Shown here: piece after piece, positions 18,264-27,560 of the stretch
How the letters are laid out: each line of letters starts with the position of its first letter
Position numbering within the stretch: position 1 is the stretch's first letter
Origin: Isotricha intestinalis
Lineage: Eukaryota; Ciliophora; Litostomatea; Vestibuliferida; Isotrichidae
Assembly: GCA_023807065.1 (NCBI GenBank)
Contig: JAJJLU010003467.1
Span: forward strand, 41,800-105,799
Direction: 5' to 3'
DNA: 64,000 bases
Program-made: the position numbers and the translations under genes
Notes under the pieces: model-generated
What the model saw: the letters and a program-made list of their open reading frames with translations, nothing else
Told to the model about the DNA's origin: nothing
Databases searched by the model: none

Positions 18264-18812
18264 TTACTTAACTTCTTCTTTATCCAAATCACTTAAATCA
18301 CTTTTTTTTTCATTATTATTCTGATTATTATTATCATTATTTTTTTCATTATTTTCTTCTTTATCATTATTTTTATTTTGTTGTTCATCATTAATATCAT
18401 CTTCATCCATTTCTCCTAAATCTCCAAAATCTTGTCCTGCAAAATCAGGTTGTTTAGCTTCTTCTTCTTCATCTTCTTCAGTATAATAAACCCAATCAGT
18501 TTCTATCCAATGTCTTTTAACAGAATCTTTTGTTAATCTTTCCCAATAAGGTCCTTCTTTTTTTTTTTTAATATTTAAAAATACATTTCTTCCTTCTAAA
18601 TTATATTTACTTTCTTCTTTTAATACTTCATCATATAATTCTAATTCAAATGAATAATTTTTAGAACCATCTGTTCCATTATATTTTAATGTCTTATTTT
18701 CTATTATTTCTATTGTTGGTTTCTTTGTGTGAACCACTAATATTGTAATGTATAAACGATCTTTTCTTTGAGCCCATTTTAATATTGGATATTGATTTTT
18801 AACGTTTTCCAT
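18264..18812 (-). CDS. p23/Sba1-type Hsp90 co-chaperone (CS domain)
   Basis: 182 residues. The CS (p23-like) beta-sandwich spans about 5-110: PILKWAQRKDRLYITILV at the start, then GPYWERLTKDS.RHWIETDW, the family's conserved W..R..P/R.W..D.W block. An acidic Asp/Glu/Asn tail follows (from about 118: EEDEEEEAKQPDFAGQDFGDLGEMDED), as in p23, where the tail supports passive chaperoning. Length is near the usual 160-220. It should bind the ATP-closed Hsp90 dimer. Confidence 0.9.
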   Translation of the reverse strand: MENVKNQYPILKWAQRKDRLYITILVVHTKKPTIEIIENKTLKYNGTDGSKNYSFELELYDEVLKEESKYNLEGRNVFLNIKKKKEGPYWERLTKDSVKRHWIETDWVYYTEEDEEEEAKQPDFAGQDFGDLGEMDEDDINDEQQNKNNDKEENNEKNNDNNNQNNNEKKSDLSDLDKEEVK

Positions 18813-19011
18813 TTTTTTTAAATGGTTTTTTTTACTTTAATGGCTTTTATATTGTTTTTAAAATTGGTGTTTTTTTTAATTTTCTTTTATATTGTTTTTT
18901 TTAATTATTTTTTAATATTTTTTTATATATTTTTTTATTTTTGATTTATTAAGAAAATTAATATAAATATAATTCAAAAAAAATAAATAAAATTATTAAG
19001 AGTAATAATAA

Positions 19012-20112
19012 ATGTCGAAAAACATACATTATTCAAGTAATAATTCAAACAATAAAAAATATCAAAATCAAAATTATAAATATGAAGAGGAATCAGAATA
19101 TAGAATAATAACAAAGAATTTAGTATATATAATAGGATTAAGTGAAAATCTTTCAGATAAGAATAAATTAGAAAAATATGAATATTTAGGTCAATACGGT
19201 AAAATATTAAAAATAATAATAAATAAGAAAAGAGCATATAATAAAAATAATAAATATGGGCCAACATATTCAGCATATATAACATATAATGATCCTTATG
19301 AAGCATCAATTGCAATATTATCTTTAAATAATATTATTATTGATAATCATTTAATTAGAGCAAGTTTTGGAACAACAAAATATTGTCAAGCTTATTTAAA
19401 TAAAACTCAATGTTATAACAAAGATTGTTTCTTCTTACATAAAAAAGCTAATCTTGAAGATATAATTTATAAATGTGATATTAATAATAATTTATTTTTC
19501 TATAACCAACAAAAATATGCTATTAAATTAGCTGATGTTTATAATCCTATTGTAAAAAAAAAATTATTAGATAATAAAAAAAAAAATTGTATTTTTCCTT
19601 CTTGTGATTTAATTTATGAAAACAAAGTTGTTATTGAAAATACGCCAAAAGTGAAAAAAATAATAAAAAAAATAAATAATATAAATAGTAAAAAAGAAGA
19701 TAAGAAAATAATAGAAAAAAGAATTGATGAAATTGAAATTAAAGAAACAGAAAATACAAATTCTACTTTAACAAATAGTCATTATTTAAATTCTTCTTTT
19801 AGTAGTAAATCCATTGATGAAAATAATAATGGAAATAATTATAATAATTTTTTTTCTGTTAGAGATAAATCTAGATTTGATTTTGTTAATACTGAAAAAA
19901 AAGATAATGTAAATATTCCTTCTTTTGTTTATAAAATTAATAATTTGTCTTTTAAAATTAATATGTTACTTTGTCAATCTGATAATGTTGGTAAAGAAAA
20001 TCAATTTCTTTATATTGATGAATTAAATAATATTGATAATAATGAAAATGAAAAAAAATGGAAAAATTTCTTAGTCGAAAATCTAAAAGAATCGAAAAAT
20101 AAATCAAATTAA
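19012..20112 (+). CDS. NOT4: NOT4-like RRM/CCCH protein without RING
   Basis: 366 residues. Residues 30-118 are an RRM very close to that of NOT4/CNOT4 (RIITKNLVYIIGL, YEYLGQYGKI, YITYNDPYEASIAI, IRASFGTTKYC). It is followed by a CCCH finger C125-x8-C134-x4-C139-x3-H143. In NOT4 this RRM-C3H pair follows an N-terminal C4C4 RING that ubiquitinates substrates for the CCR4-NOT complex. Here the protein begins only about 29 residues before the RRM and no RING is encoded. The 199-bp gap upstream has no room for it. The C-terminal half is Asn/Lys/Ser-rich with a short terminal helix (EKKWKNFLVENLKES). Likely an RNA-decay factor or a second NOT4 paralogue. Confidence 0.8.
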   Translation: MSKNIHYSSNNSNNKKYQNQNYKYEEESEYRIITKNLVYIIGLSENLSDKNKLEKYEYLGQYGKILKIIINKKRAYNKNNKYGPTYSAYITYNDPYEASIAILSLNNIIIDNHLIRASFGTTKYCQAYLNKTQCYNKDCFFLHKKANLEDIIYKCDINNNLFFYNQQKYAIKLADVYNPIVKKKLLDNKKKNCIFPSCDLIYENKVVIENTPKVKKIIKKINNINSKKEDKKIIEKRIDEIEIKETENTNSTLTNSHYLNSSFSSKSIDENNNGNNYNNFFSVRDKSRFDFVNTEKKDNVNIPSFVYKINNLSFKINMLLCQSDNVGKENQFLYIDELNNIDNNENEKKWKNFLVENLKESKNKSN

Positions 20113-20414
20113 TACATTTTTATAAAACTTAAATTATTTTTTTTTAAAAACAAATTAATATAATATAAATATAATAATAAAAAAAACATAATAATTCTCA
20201 TTAAAATTTTTTTCTAAAAAATAAAAAAAATAAAATATAAAAAACTTAAAAAAAAAAATAGTAATATTTAAAGGAAGTGAATAAGTGGATTCCAAATAGA
20301 GATTTTTTTAGAACATAAAGAAATATAAAATTCTTTAAATTAATTGTTAATATTTTTTATTTACTTTTATAATTTTTTTATATTTAAAAAAAAAGTAATT
20401 AAATTAAAATTTGA
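20113..20414. other. Intergenic between convergent genes, unexplained slightly G-rich spot
   Basis: 302 bp. Mostly A/T, but 20271-20298 (GGAAGTGAATAAGTGGATTCC core) is richer in G than the rest of the gap. It has only a 4-bp GGAA/TTCC pairing potential. It does not fold as a tRNA and fits no snRNA I can recognise. Confidence 0.4.
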
Positions 20415-22202
20415 TTAATCTTCTGAATATCTTGTTCTTTCTATACTCGGATCTTCATTTTGTTTAATTTGATTTTGTATCATATTTAATTTTTGCTTTA
20501 AAAGACCATTATCTTTAATTAATATAATATTATCTTTTAATAAATTGTTTCTATCTTTTTCAAGTTCTTCAATTTTTAAATCTTTATTATCTTTTTCTTC
20601 TAATCTTAATCTTTGATTATTTATCATTGATTTTTTAATTTCAATTTCTTCTTTTAATTTTTTATTTTCTTTATTTAATTGCTCAATTATTTTTAATTCT
20701 TCTTTTAATTTATAATTTTCTTTTTTTAAATCTTTATTTTCTAAATTTACATTTTGAGAAAAATTTTTTAATTTTTCAAATTCTAAAGATTGTTTTTTTA
20801 AATTTTCATTTTCTAATCTTAAATTATCAATAATATTTTCAGGATTAGCATCTTTAATTTTATATAAAATATTAAAAATATTTTTTAACACATTTTCAAT
20901 TTCTTGTTTATAATTAATATCCAAAGAAATTTGTTTTTTAACTTCAATTCTAAAATAATTATTTTTTTCTATTTCATATTTCATAGTATTAAATAAATTT
21001 TCTAAATATTTTTGATTTTTAAAATTTTCATCTTGATTTAAAGTTAAAGAATATTTTAAATTTTTATTTTCATTTTCTAATCTTTTAATATTATTATCTA
21101 TTTTACTTTTAGCTTGAATTAAATTATTTTTAATTTTATTAAAATTAACTTCTCTAATATTATTATTAATATTTAAATCAGGAATTTCAATATTTTCATT
21201 ATAAACTTCAGTTAAATAATGTTGAATCCATCTTGAAATATTATCAATATTATCATTTGAATAAGTAATAACTTTCATATAATTATTTTTATTAATAACA
21301 TTTTCATCTTCTTTTTTTTGTATTTTACCAATTAAATTTTTTAATTCATTTTCATTTTTTTCATTTGAACCTGATAATTTAATTAAATCATGTTTTAAAG
21401 TATTTATTTCTCTATTTAATATTTCATTATCTTCGTATAATTTTGAATTTGAATCTTTCATTTTTTCATAATCTCTTTTTAAATTATTATATATTGAATC
21501 TATGTTTAATTTTTCTTTTTGAATATTTGATATTTCTTCTTTTAATATATTATTATCAAATAATATTTTTTCATTTTCTTTTATTAAATTTAAATTTTCT
21601 TGTTGAATTAAATCTGTTTTGTTTTTATAATTCTTTAATATAGATTTATTTTCATGTAATTCATTTATTTTTTTTGAAAATAATTTATATTCTTTTTCAT
21701 ATTTTTCTTTTTCTTTTTTATTTTCTTCAAATATATTTTCATAATTATTTATTTCTGATTCATATTGTTTATTTTTTTGAATTAAATTTTTATTTGTATT
21801 CATAATATCATTAAATTGTTCATAAATATTATTATAATCAACTTTTAATTGTTCAATTTTATTTTCTTGAATTTGAATTAAATTTTCATATTCATTAATT
21901 TTTTTATTTTTATTTGATAATTCCATTTTTAAATTAGCTTCATTTTTTAAAATATCTTTAATATGTTCATTATTATTATTAGGATTAATTGGACTATCAA
22001 TATTTAAAAAATCATTTTGTAAATGATAAGTTTGAGAATAATTAGTTCTTGCTGTATTATAATTTGAATTTCTATTATATGGATTTGAAGCAACTTTAAA
22101 ATCTCTAAATTTAGTATTTATATTTTTATTATTATTATTATTATATAAAGAAATTGCCATTTCATTTCTATTTCTTAATCTTATTGGGATAAAAGATGCC
22201 AT
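20415..22202 (-). CDS. Long coiled-coil protein
   Basis: 595 residues. Residues 1-75 are basic and Asn-rich (MASFIPIRLRNRNEMAISLY). From about 85 to 580 it is almost continuous heptad-rich helix (KKINEYENLIQIQENKIEQL, LRLENENLKKQSLEFEKL, NKENKKLKEEIEIKKSMI). Such proteins are typically basal-body, axonemal or cytoskeletal. No specific family can be named from sequence alone. Confidence 0.75.
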   Translation of the reverse strand: MASFIPIRLRNRNEMAISLYNNNNNKNINTKFRDFKVASNPYNRNSNYNTARTNYSQTYHLQNDFLNIDSPINPNNNNEHIKDILKNEANLKMELSNKNKKINEYENLIQIQENKIEQLKVDYNNIYEQFNDIMNTNKNLIQKNKQYESEINNYENIFEENKKEKEKYEKEYKLFSKKINELHENKSILKNYKNKTDLIQQENLNLIKENEKILFDNNILKEEISNIQKEKLNIDSIYNNLKRDYEKMKDSNSKLYEDNEILNREINTLKHDLIKLSGSNEKNENELKNLIGKIQKKEDENVINKNNYMKVITYSNDNIDNISRWIQHYLTEVYNENIEIPDLNINNNIREVNFNKIKNNLIQAKSKIDNNIKRLENENKNLKYSLTLNQDENFKNQKYLENLFNTMKYEIEKNNYFRIEVKKQISLDINYKQEIENVLKNIFNILYKIKDANPENIIDNLRLENENLKKQSLEFEKLKNFSQNVNLENKDLKKENYKLKEELKIIEQLNKENKKLKEEIEIKKSMINNQRLRLEEKDNKDLKIEELEKDRNNLLKDNIILIKDNGLLKQKLNMIQNQIKQNEDPSIERTRYSED

Positions 22203-22293
22203 TTAAATATATTTTTTTTATTTTAAATTTAAAGTACAGAATAAAATTTTAAAAATATATATTTATAAGATTAATAATTTATTTATATTGAAA

Positions 22294-23307
22294 TTATTTT
22301 TCACCAAATAATTTTTTGTTCATTTGTTGATAAAAGGTTAAAAAATCTTCATTATGAATGATAATGTTATTATCATTATTTCTTTTTCTAGAATGTTCAT
22401 ATTGATAATTTTTATAATTTGTATCATTATTATCATCTTCAGTATAAGTTAAAGTAATTGTTTGTTGTTCACTTTCATTAAAACCAGATTTATTTTTTTC
22501 TTTACTATTATTATTTGTTACTGTATTTGATGTTTGTTTACTATTAAAAAAAATAGAATCATTTGATATTAAATCAAATTCATTATTATTATTTTTATTA
22601 TTATTATTAGTATTATTTTTATTGTTATTAGTATTATTATTATTAATATTATTATTATTATTAATACTATTTTTATTATTATTATTATTGATTTTATTAT
22701 CTATTGAATTTTGTGATTCAATAATTAAGTTTTTGTTTTTTTTCTTTGTTTTATTTATAATATTATTTAGGTTAAATGTTTTTATATTTATATTCTTTGA
22801 TAAATTTTTTTTTCTTTTACTTGTCATTGTTGTTGATGTTGTTGTTATTGTTTGTTCTAAATTTGATATTGAATTACTTCTATTCATTATTGTTTGTTTA
22901 TGTTCTTTTATATTTATTTTATTATCTCTTTTATTAATAGTTTTATTTTTTGGATTTGATTTTTTTAAAAATAAATCTAATTTTAATTTATTTGATAAAC
23001 TATTTATACTTTTAACATTTTTTGTATGTTTTGATTTTATTTGATTTTTTGTTTTATTTAAAGATTTTTCCTTTGAAAAAGATTTATTTTTTTGAGAAAA
23101 AGAGCATTTTGAATTATTTTTACTTTTATTTTTTGAATTTGAGGTTCTAATGAAATTTTGATAATCGTTGAATAAAGTAATTTTCATTGGATGTTTTTCA
23201 TTTTGTATAAAAAACTTTTCTAAAATTGTAGATTTATTTTTACTTTGACATTTCTTTTTTTTTTGACTATTAATATGATGACTCAAAGTATTATTCATTT
23301 GAAACAT
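22294..23307 (-). CDS. Disordered Asn/Lys/Ser-rich protein
   Basis: 337 residues, ATG start. It is basic and Ser/Lys-rich to about residue 190, followed by an AAT-repeat-encoded poly-Asn tract (about 195-240). A more mixed C-terminus (ESEQQTITLTYTEDDNND.. and EDFLTFYQQMNKKLFGEK) may be a short helix. No domain is seen. The opposite-strand Leu-rich frame over the same bases is a shadow of the poly-Asn run. Confidence 0.65.
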   Translation of the reverse strand: MFQMNNTLSHHINSQKKKKCQSKNKSTILEKFFIQNEKHPMKITLFNDYQNFIRTSNSKNKSKNNSKCSFSQKNKSFSKEKSLNKTKNQIKSKHTKNVKSINSLSNKLKLDLFLKKSNPKNKTINKRDNKINIKEHKQTIMNRSNSISNLEQTITTTSTTMTSKRKKNLSKNINIKTFNLNNIINKTKKKNKNLIIESQNSIDNKINNNNNKNSINNNNNINNNNTNNNKNNTNNNNKNNNNEFDLISNDSIFFNSKQTSNTVTNNNSKEKNKSGFNESEQQTITLTYTEDDNNDTNYKNYQYEHSRKRNNDNNIIIHNEDFLTFYQQMNKKLFGEK

Positions 23308-23384
23308 TAAATTAAATATTTAAATTTGGAAATTAAAAGAAATATAAAAATAATAAATTTAACTTATTTATATAATAAAAAAAA

Positions 23385-24146
23385 ATGTCAAAAAGAAAAG
23401 ATAAAAGAATAGCAAGAATGAAATTATTAGAATTAACAAGACCAAATGATTTTTATCAAGTATCTAATGGTTCATTATATTTTCAGAAAATAATGAATAG
23501 ATATAAAAAATCAAAAAAGCAGAATATAATATTTCCAGATATTAATAGTTTAATAAGTGATTATAGAACAGAGAAAATAAAAACATTTTCAGAAAGTGAA
23601 GTAATAAAAGATGAATTAGGAGATGAAGTAAGAAAATTTAAAGCTTTACAAAGTATAACAAATCCACAAAGATTAAGTGTTAAAAATGCAAGTGAAAATA
23701 CTGATAAAAATATTTATAGGAGAATTAAAGAAAATAGAAAAAGTTTAATTATTACTTTACAAAAATTTGAAAGAAAAGGAAAAATTTTAATTCCTGAAAA
23801 TAAAAAAGAAGATATTAAACCTGATTTAAATCCTAATAATATTTTATATCATAGGAAAACTATTTTAGAAAAGAAACAAAAAAGAAAAGAATCTATGACT
23901 GAAAGTTATAATTCTTTTGAAGATACTGAACAAGCAAATACTAAAAATTCTTTACCTATATTAAATCAGAAAATTGATTATATGGCTAAAGATGTTATTA
24001 ATGATAGTGAAAATTTAAGAACTACTTATAGTAAACATATTAAATTATTTACTACAAGATTTGATAACTGGAAAACTATTCAAGAATTTAAACATCCAGA
24101 ATTTAAAATTAGAAATAAAAAAAATAAAACCATTGATGATTTTTAA
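23385..24146 (+). CDS. Hypothetical basic protein
   Basis: 253 residues with balanced composition, so likely a real folded or partly folded protein. It starts MSKRKDKRIARMKLLELTRP and continues with NDFYQVSNGSLYFQKIMNRY. The C-terminus reads YSKHIKLFTTRFDNWKTIQ and ends in a Lys-rich tail. No known domain recognised. Divergent from the gene at 22294-23307, 77 bp apart. Confidence 0.7.
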   Translation: MSKRKDKRIARMKLLELTRPNDFYQVSNGSLYFQKIMNRYKKSKKQNIIFPDINSLISDYRTEKIKTFSESEVIKDELGDEVRKFKALQSITNPQRLSVKNASENTDKNIYRRIKENRKSLIITLQKFERKGKILIPENKKEDIKPDLNPNNILYHRKTILEKKQKRKESMTESYNSFEDTEQANTKNSLPILNQKIDYMAKDVINDSENLRTTYSKHIKLFTTRFDNWKTIQEFKHPEFKIRNKKNKTIDDF

Positions 24147-24258
24147 ATAAAAAATTAAAGTTTTATTACACAAAAAATAATAATTTTATTTTATTAAAAA
24201 AAAAAATAAAATAAAAATCTATAAGAAAAAATTGTATATAACTAATTAAAAATAGAAT

Positions 24259-27200
24259 TTAAACTTTAGTAGTAGAATTAGCATATTGCTTAAAAGTTTT
24301 ATTTTTAAAAGAATAAACATAAACATTATTAAAACAATTAAAATTAACAGCAATTTCATCTTTATCTAAATCATTAATCATATAATGGAAATTTTTTTCA
24401 TACCAAAAAGAAGATTCACCTCCAGGAGGAAGTCCTTCATCTTCTTTAGTTAAAATTACGAAATTTTCTTTATTAACAATTTCAATTTTTAAAACATCTC
24501 TTGAATAATCAAAAGATTCATCATAACCACCAACTAATAAAATTTCTTTATTTTGTTCTCTTTTTTTAATTCTTAAATCAATAATTCCCATATTATATTT
24601 TTGAAGTAAAGATTGTTCTCCTTTAACACGAACTCTTTCCCATTGTTTAGTTAATTTAATATTTTCTCCATTGAAAAGTTCATATCTTTCAATTTCAGTA
24701 ACACTTTTTTTTGTTGAATAATCCCATCCTCCAAAAACATAAATATATTTCTTATTATAAAAAAAAGTAGAAGCATCACTTCTATTTTTATGCATTGAAG
24801 GTAAAATTAACCATTTATTAAAAATATTATCTGTTGTTTCTATCATTTCTACTTCTTTACTATCCCATCCTCCTATTACTAATATATAACTTTTTTTATC
24901 TGTTAATAAAGACATCATTGTATGAAATCTTCTTGTAAAATTCATTTCTACACTTTCTTCAATTACTTTCTGATTTATTCTCATATATATAAATGATGAT
25001 GTTGCTTCGTCTTTTACTTCTCCTCCTGTTATGAAGAAATATTCTCCTTGATGTAATGTTGCACATCCTGGTAAAAATGAATTTATTTTTATTTTATGCT
25101 TTTCAAAATCTATTTTAAATTTTTTATATGAATTCTTTGTATAAGAAAATATTGTATTTGTTAATGGAATTATCATTAATAATTCTTGGGTTAAATATAA
25201 TGAATTTGAAGTTGAATAATCAAAAAATTTATGTTTTTCAGTGTGAATTTTTGATTCTGTTGATTTTAACATTTTTAATAAATTTTCTGTATATAATTCC
25301 TTTCTAAATATATATTTTCCTGGAATTCGAAGTCCTTCACATTTATCTTTTAATTCATTTGCATTTATTTTTAATGATTCTGTACATTCTGTAAATTTTT
25401 CCCATTTTTTTTTAAATAATAAAAAATTAGAATGGTCTATTTCTTTATTTATAAATGATAACTTAAAACGATTTAAATGAGATAAAAATAAATTTTTAGT
25501 TGTATAAAAAATTTTACAGTAATCTCCTATTTTTTTACTTTCTTGAAATATTTTTTGAAATTTTGAATCTAAGAAATTTTGCTTACTTTCATCTAAATGT
25601 CTTATTTGTAATTTATGTAAATCTTTTATTTTTTTACGTATTTCATTATAAGTTTGTTTTATTTTTTCTTTTTCAGCTTCATAATCACTATTAAAAGTAT
25701 TACAAAATTTTTGAATGATTTTATAATTTTTATCTAATTCAATTTTTTCAACTTCTAATTGTTTTTCTCTTAATTTTTCTTTATCTTCAATGAAATCAAT
25801 AACTTTATCTCCATCTAAAGCATTAATTCCTCCTAAACAAGTATATTTATGTCCATCATGTTCATTTCTAAATGATTCATCACATAAAACTTCTTTACAT
25901 TCATAACAATATAAATTTTTTATTCTATCTTTATGTTCATTACAAAATTTAAATTCTGTCCCATCTAAATTTCTAGTATTATTTCCTTGAGGTTTTGTAA
26001 AAAATTCTGTATTTGGATAAATTCCTTCTTCTTTATATGATGAATATAATCTTCCATATATATTAATTAATTTTTGAATTCTTTCATTTTCTTTATTTGA
26101 AATTTTCAAAATATCATATTTTTCTTCTTTGAAAAAATCATTGCATTTTTCAATTAATTTATCAGGAGTAATTCTATTATAAATTTCTTTTTCAACACAT
26201 TTCATAATAATTTGAGCTAAAGATTTAGTGATAGTTTTAGGAATTCTAGGAATAGGATCTTTAATAACAACATCTCCATTATCATCATATTGATTATTAT
26301 TGAATTGCTCTCCTTGGAAAATTCTAGTTAGAAGAGGATTAATAGAATCATCTTCATATTTAGAATAATCTAAAAATAATTCAATTAATAAACAACCAAA
26401 AGACCAAATATCTTCTGAATAACCATATTGAGGAGCTTCACTTGCTAATTCTGGAGGAACATATTTTGGTGTGAAAGTCATTCCATCATAAAAAAGAGAA
26501 TTTTTTAATTTTGTTAATATTTCATTATCTATTTCTTCATTTCCTATAAAAATTTCATCTGGTAACATAAATGAATTTGCAAAATCAAATATTTTTATTA
26601 ATTTATTTGTTTTATCATATGTGAAATAATCTAATGAAAAATCTCTATATATTATTCCATTTGAATGAAGTAATATTAATATTCTTAGTAATTGAGACAT
26701 TATCATTAATTTTTCATTTGAATTATTTGTTGTATCACTTTCTTCTTCATTTTCTTCTACTTCATTATTTTCTTGTTTATAATCAAAATTAATTATTTCT
26801 TGAATTAAACTTAATTTGAAATATTCATAAAAAGTATAAAAACAAGAATTTTGAGAATCATAAAAAAAAGCAATCATTTTGTTGATAAATTCAGGTGATT
26901 CTGAATCAATTAATTTAAAATATATTTCTAATTCTGTATATATTTCATTCATTTCTGTTATATTATTTACATTAAAACATTTTATAAAAGAAGGAGTTCC
27001 TTCTTCATCTTCTTCAGATAATTTTGCTCTTCCATAAAATATTACATCTCTATGTTGATATAATTGCTTTTCTATTGAAAAATCTAAAGCATCTAATTCT
27101 AAAATTTTTTTATTATCTAAATAATTGATTAATTCGTGAATTTCAGTAATTCTCTTTGAAGAAGTAAAAATTAGATTTTTATCTTGTTCATTTACTTCTT

Positions 27201-27516
27201 TTAAATTTCTTGTTTCATAATCATAAAAATCAATTTCATAAAAATCAGGTAATTTAATATCATCATCTTGATTTGGTTCAATTAAAGAATTATATTGTTT
27301 ATCTTGAGAAATTTCATTTGAATCATCACTACTTCCACTTTTAGAACTACTATTATGACTTGAATCTTTTTTTGATTGTTCATTTTTATTTGTTGTTATT
27401 TCATTTTCCTTCTTTGGTGTTTTTTTCTTTGAATTTTTTTCACTTTTTATTTCATTATTTTCCTTATTTAAAAAATTTAATTTAGGAGACATTGGAGTCA
27501 AATCTTCATTTTTCAT
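24259..27516 (-). CDS. Pseudokinase / B-box / Kelch fusion protein
   Basis: 1085 residues. After a disordered acidic leader, residues 150-470 have a protein-kinase fold. The catalytic loop is YRDFSLDYF (290-298), with Ser and Tyr at the positions of the usual Lys and Asn. DFG is DFA (311-313), while the APE-equivalent VPPEL and DIWSFGCLLIEL are kept. Residues 524-557 are a B-box zinc finger (CNEHKDRIKNLYCYECKEVL..HDGH), followed by a coiled coil to about 720. From about 800 to 1050 there are Kelch-type blades: FFITGGE, ILVIGGWD, IYVFGGWD and ILLVGGYD. Probably a scaffold rather than an active kinase. Confidence 0.85.
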   Translation of the reverse strand: MKNEDLTPMSPKLNFLNKENNEIKSEKNSKKKTPKKENEITTNKNEQSKKDSSHNSSSKSGSSDDSNEISQDKQYNSLIEPNQDDDIKLPDFYEIDFYDYETRNLKEVNEQDKNLIFTSSKRITEIHELINYLDNKKILELDALDFSIEKQLYQHRDVIFYGRAKLSEEDEEGTPSFIKCFNVNNITEMNEIYTELEIYFKLIDSESPEFINKMIAFFYDSQNSCFYTFYEYFKLSLIQEIINFDYKQENNEVEENEEESDTTNNSNEKLMIMSQLLRILILLHSNGIIYRDFSLDYFTYDKTNKLIKIFDFANSFMLPDEIFIGNEEIDNEILTKLKNSLFYDGMTFTPKYVPPELASEAPQYGYSEDIWSFGCLLIELFLDYSKYEDDSINPLLTRIFQGEQFNNNQYDDNGDVVIKDPIPRIPKTITKSLAQIIMKCVEKEIYNRITPDKLIEKCNDFFKEEKYDILKISNKENERIQKLINIYGRLYSSYKEEGIYPNTEFFTKPQGNNTRNLDGTEFKFCNEHKDRIKNLYCYECKEVLCDESFRNEHDGHKYTCLGGINALDGDKVIDFIEDKEKLREKQLEVEKIELDKNYKIIQKFCNTFNSDYEAEKEKIKQTYNEIRKKIKDLHKLQIRHLDESKQNFLDSKFQKIFQESKKIGDYCKIFYTTKNLFLSHLNRFKLSFINKEIDHSNFLLFKKKWEKFTECTESLKINANELKDKCEGLRIPGKYIFRKELYTENLLKMLKSTESKIHTEKHKFFDYSTSNSLYLTQELLMIIPLTNTIFSYTKNSYKKFKIDFEKHKIKINSFLPGCATLHQGEYFFITGGEVKDEATSSFIYMRINQKVIEESVEMNFTRRFHTMMSLLTDKKSYILVIGGWDSKEVEMIETTDNIFNKWLILPSMHKNRSDASTFFYNKKYIYVFGGWDYSTKKSVTEIERYELFNGENIKLTKQWERVRVKGEQSLLQKYNMGIIDLRIKKREQNKEILLVGGYDESFDYSRDVLKIEIVNKENFVILTKEDEGLPPGGESSFWYEKNFHYMINDLDKDEIAVNFNCFNNVYVYSFKNKTFKQYANSTTKV

Positions 27517-27560
27517 TTTTTTTAAAAATGAATTTTTTTTAAAAAAATATATTAAGAAAA
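27517..27560. promoter_or_regulatory. 44-bp bidirectional promoter/leader region
   Basis: Only 44 bp separate the start codons of the divergent pseudokinase/Kelch and Aurora-like genes. It is A on one side and T on the other, with no recognisable element. Both 5' leaders must be extremely short. Confidence 0.5.

Noticed and set aside
20271..20298. Possible small structured RNA
   Set aside because: Only a 4-bp stem can form; no tRNA or snRNA signature.
22622..23044. 140-codon Leu/Ile/Val-rich plus-strand ORF
   Set aside because: Antisense of the poly-Asn/Lys coding tract on the minus strand.
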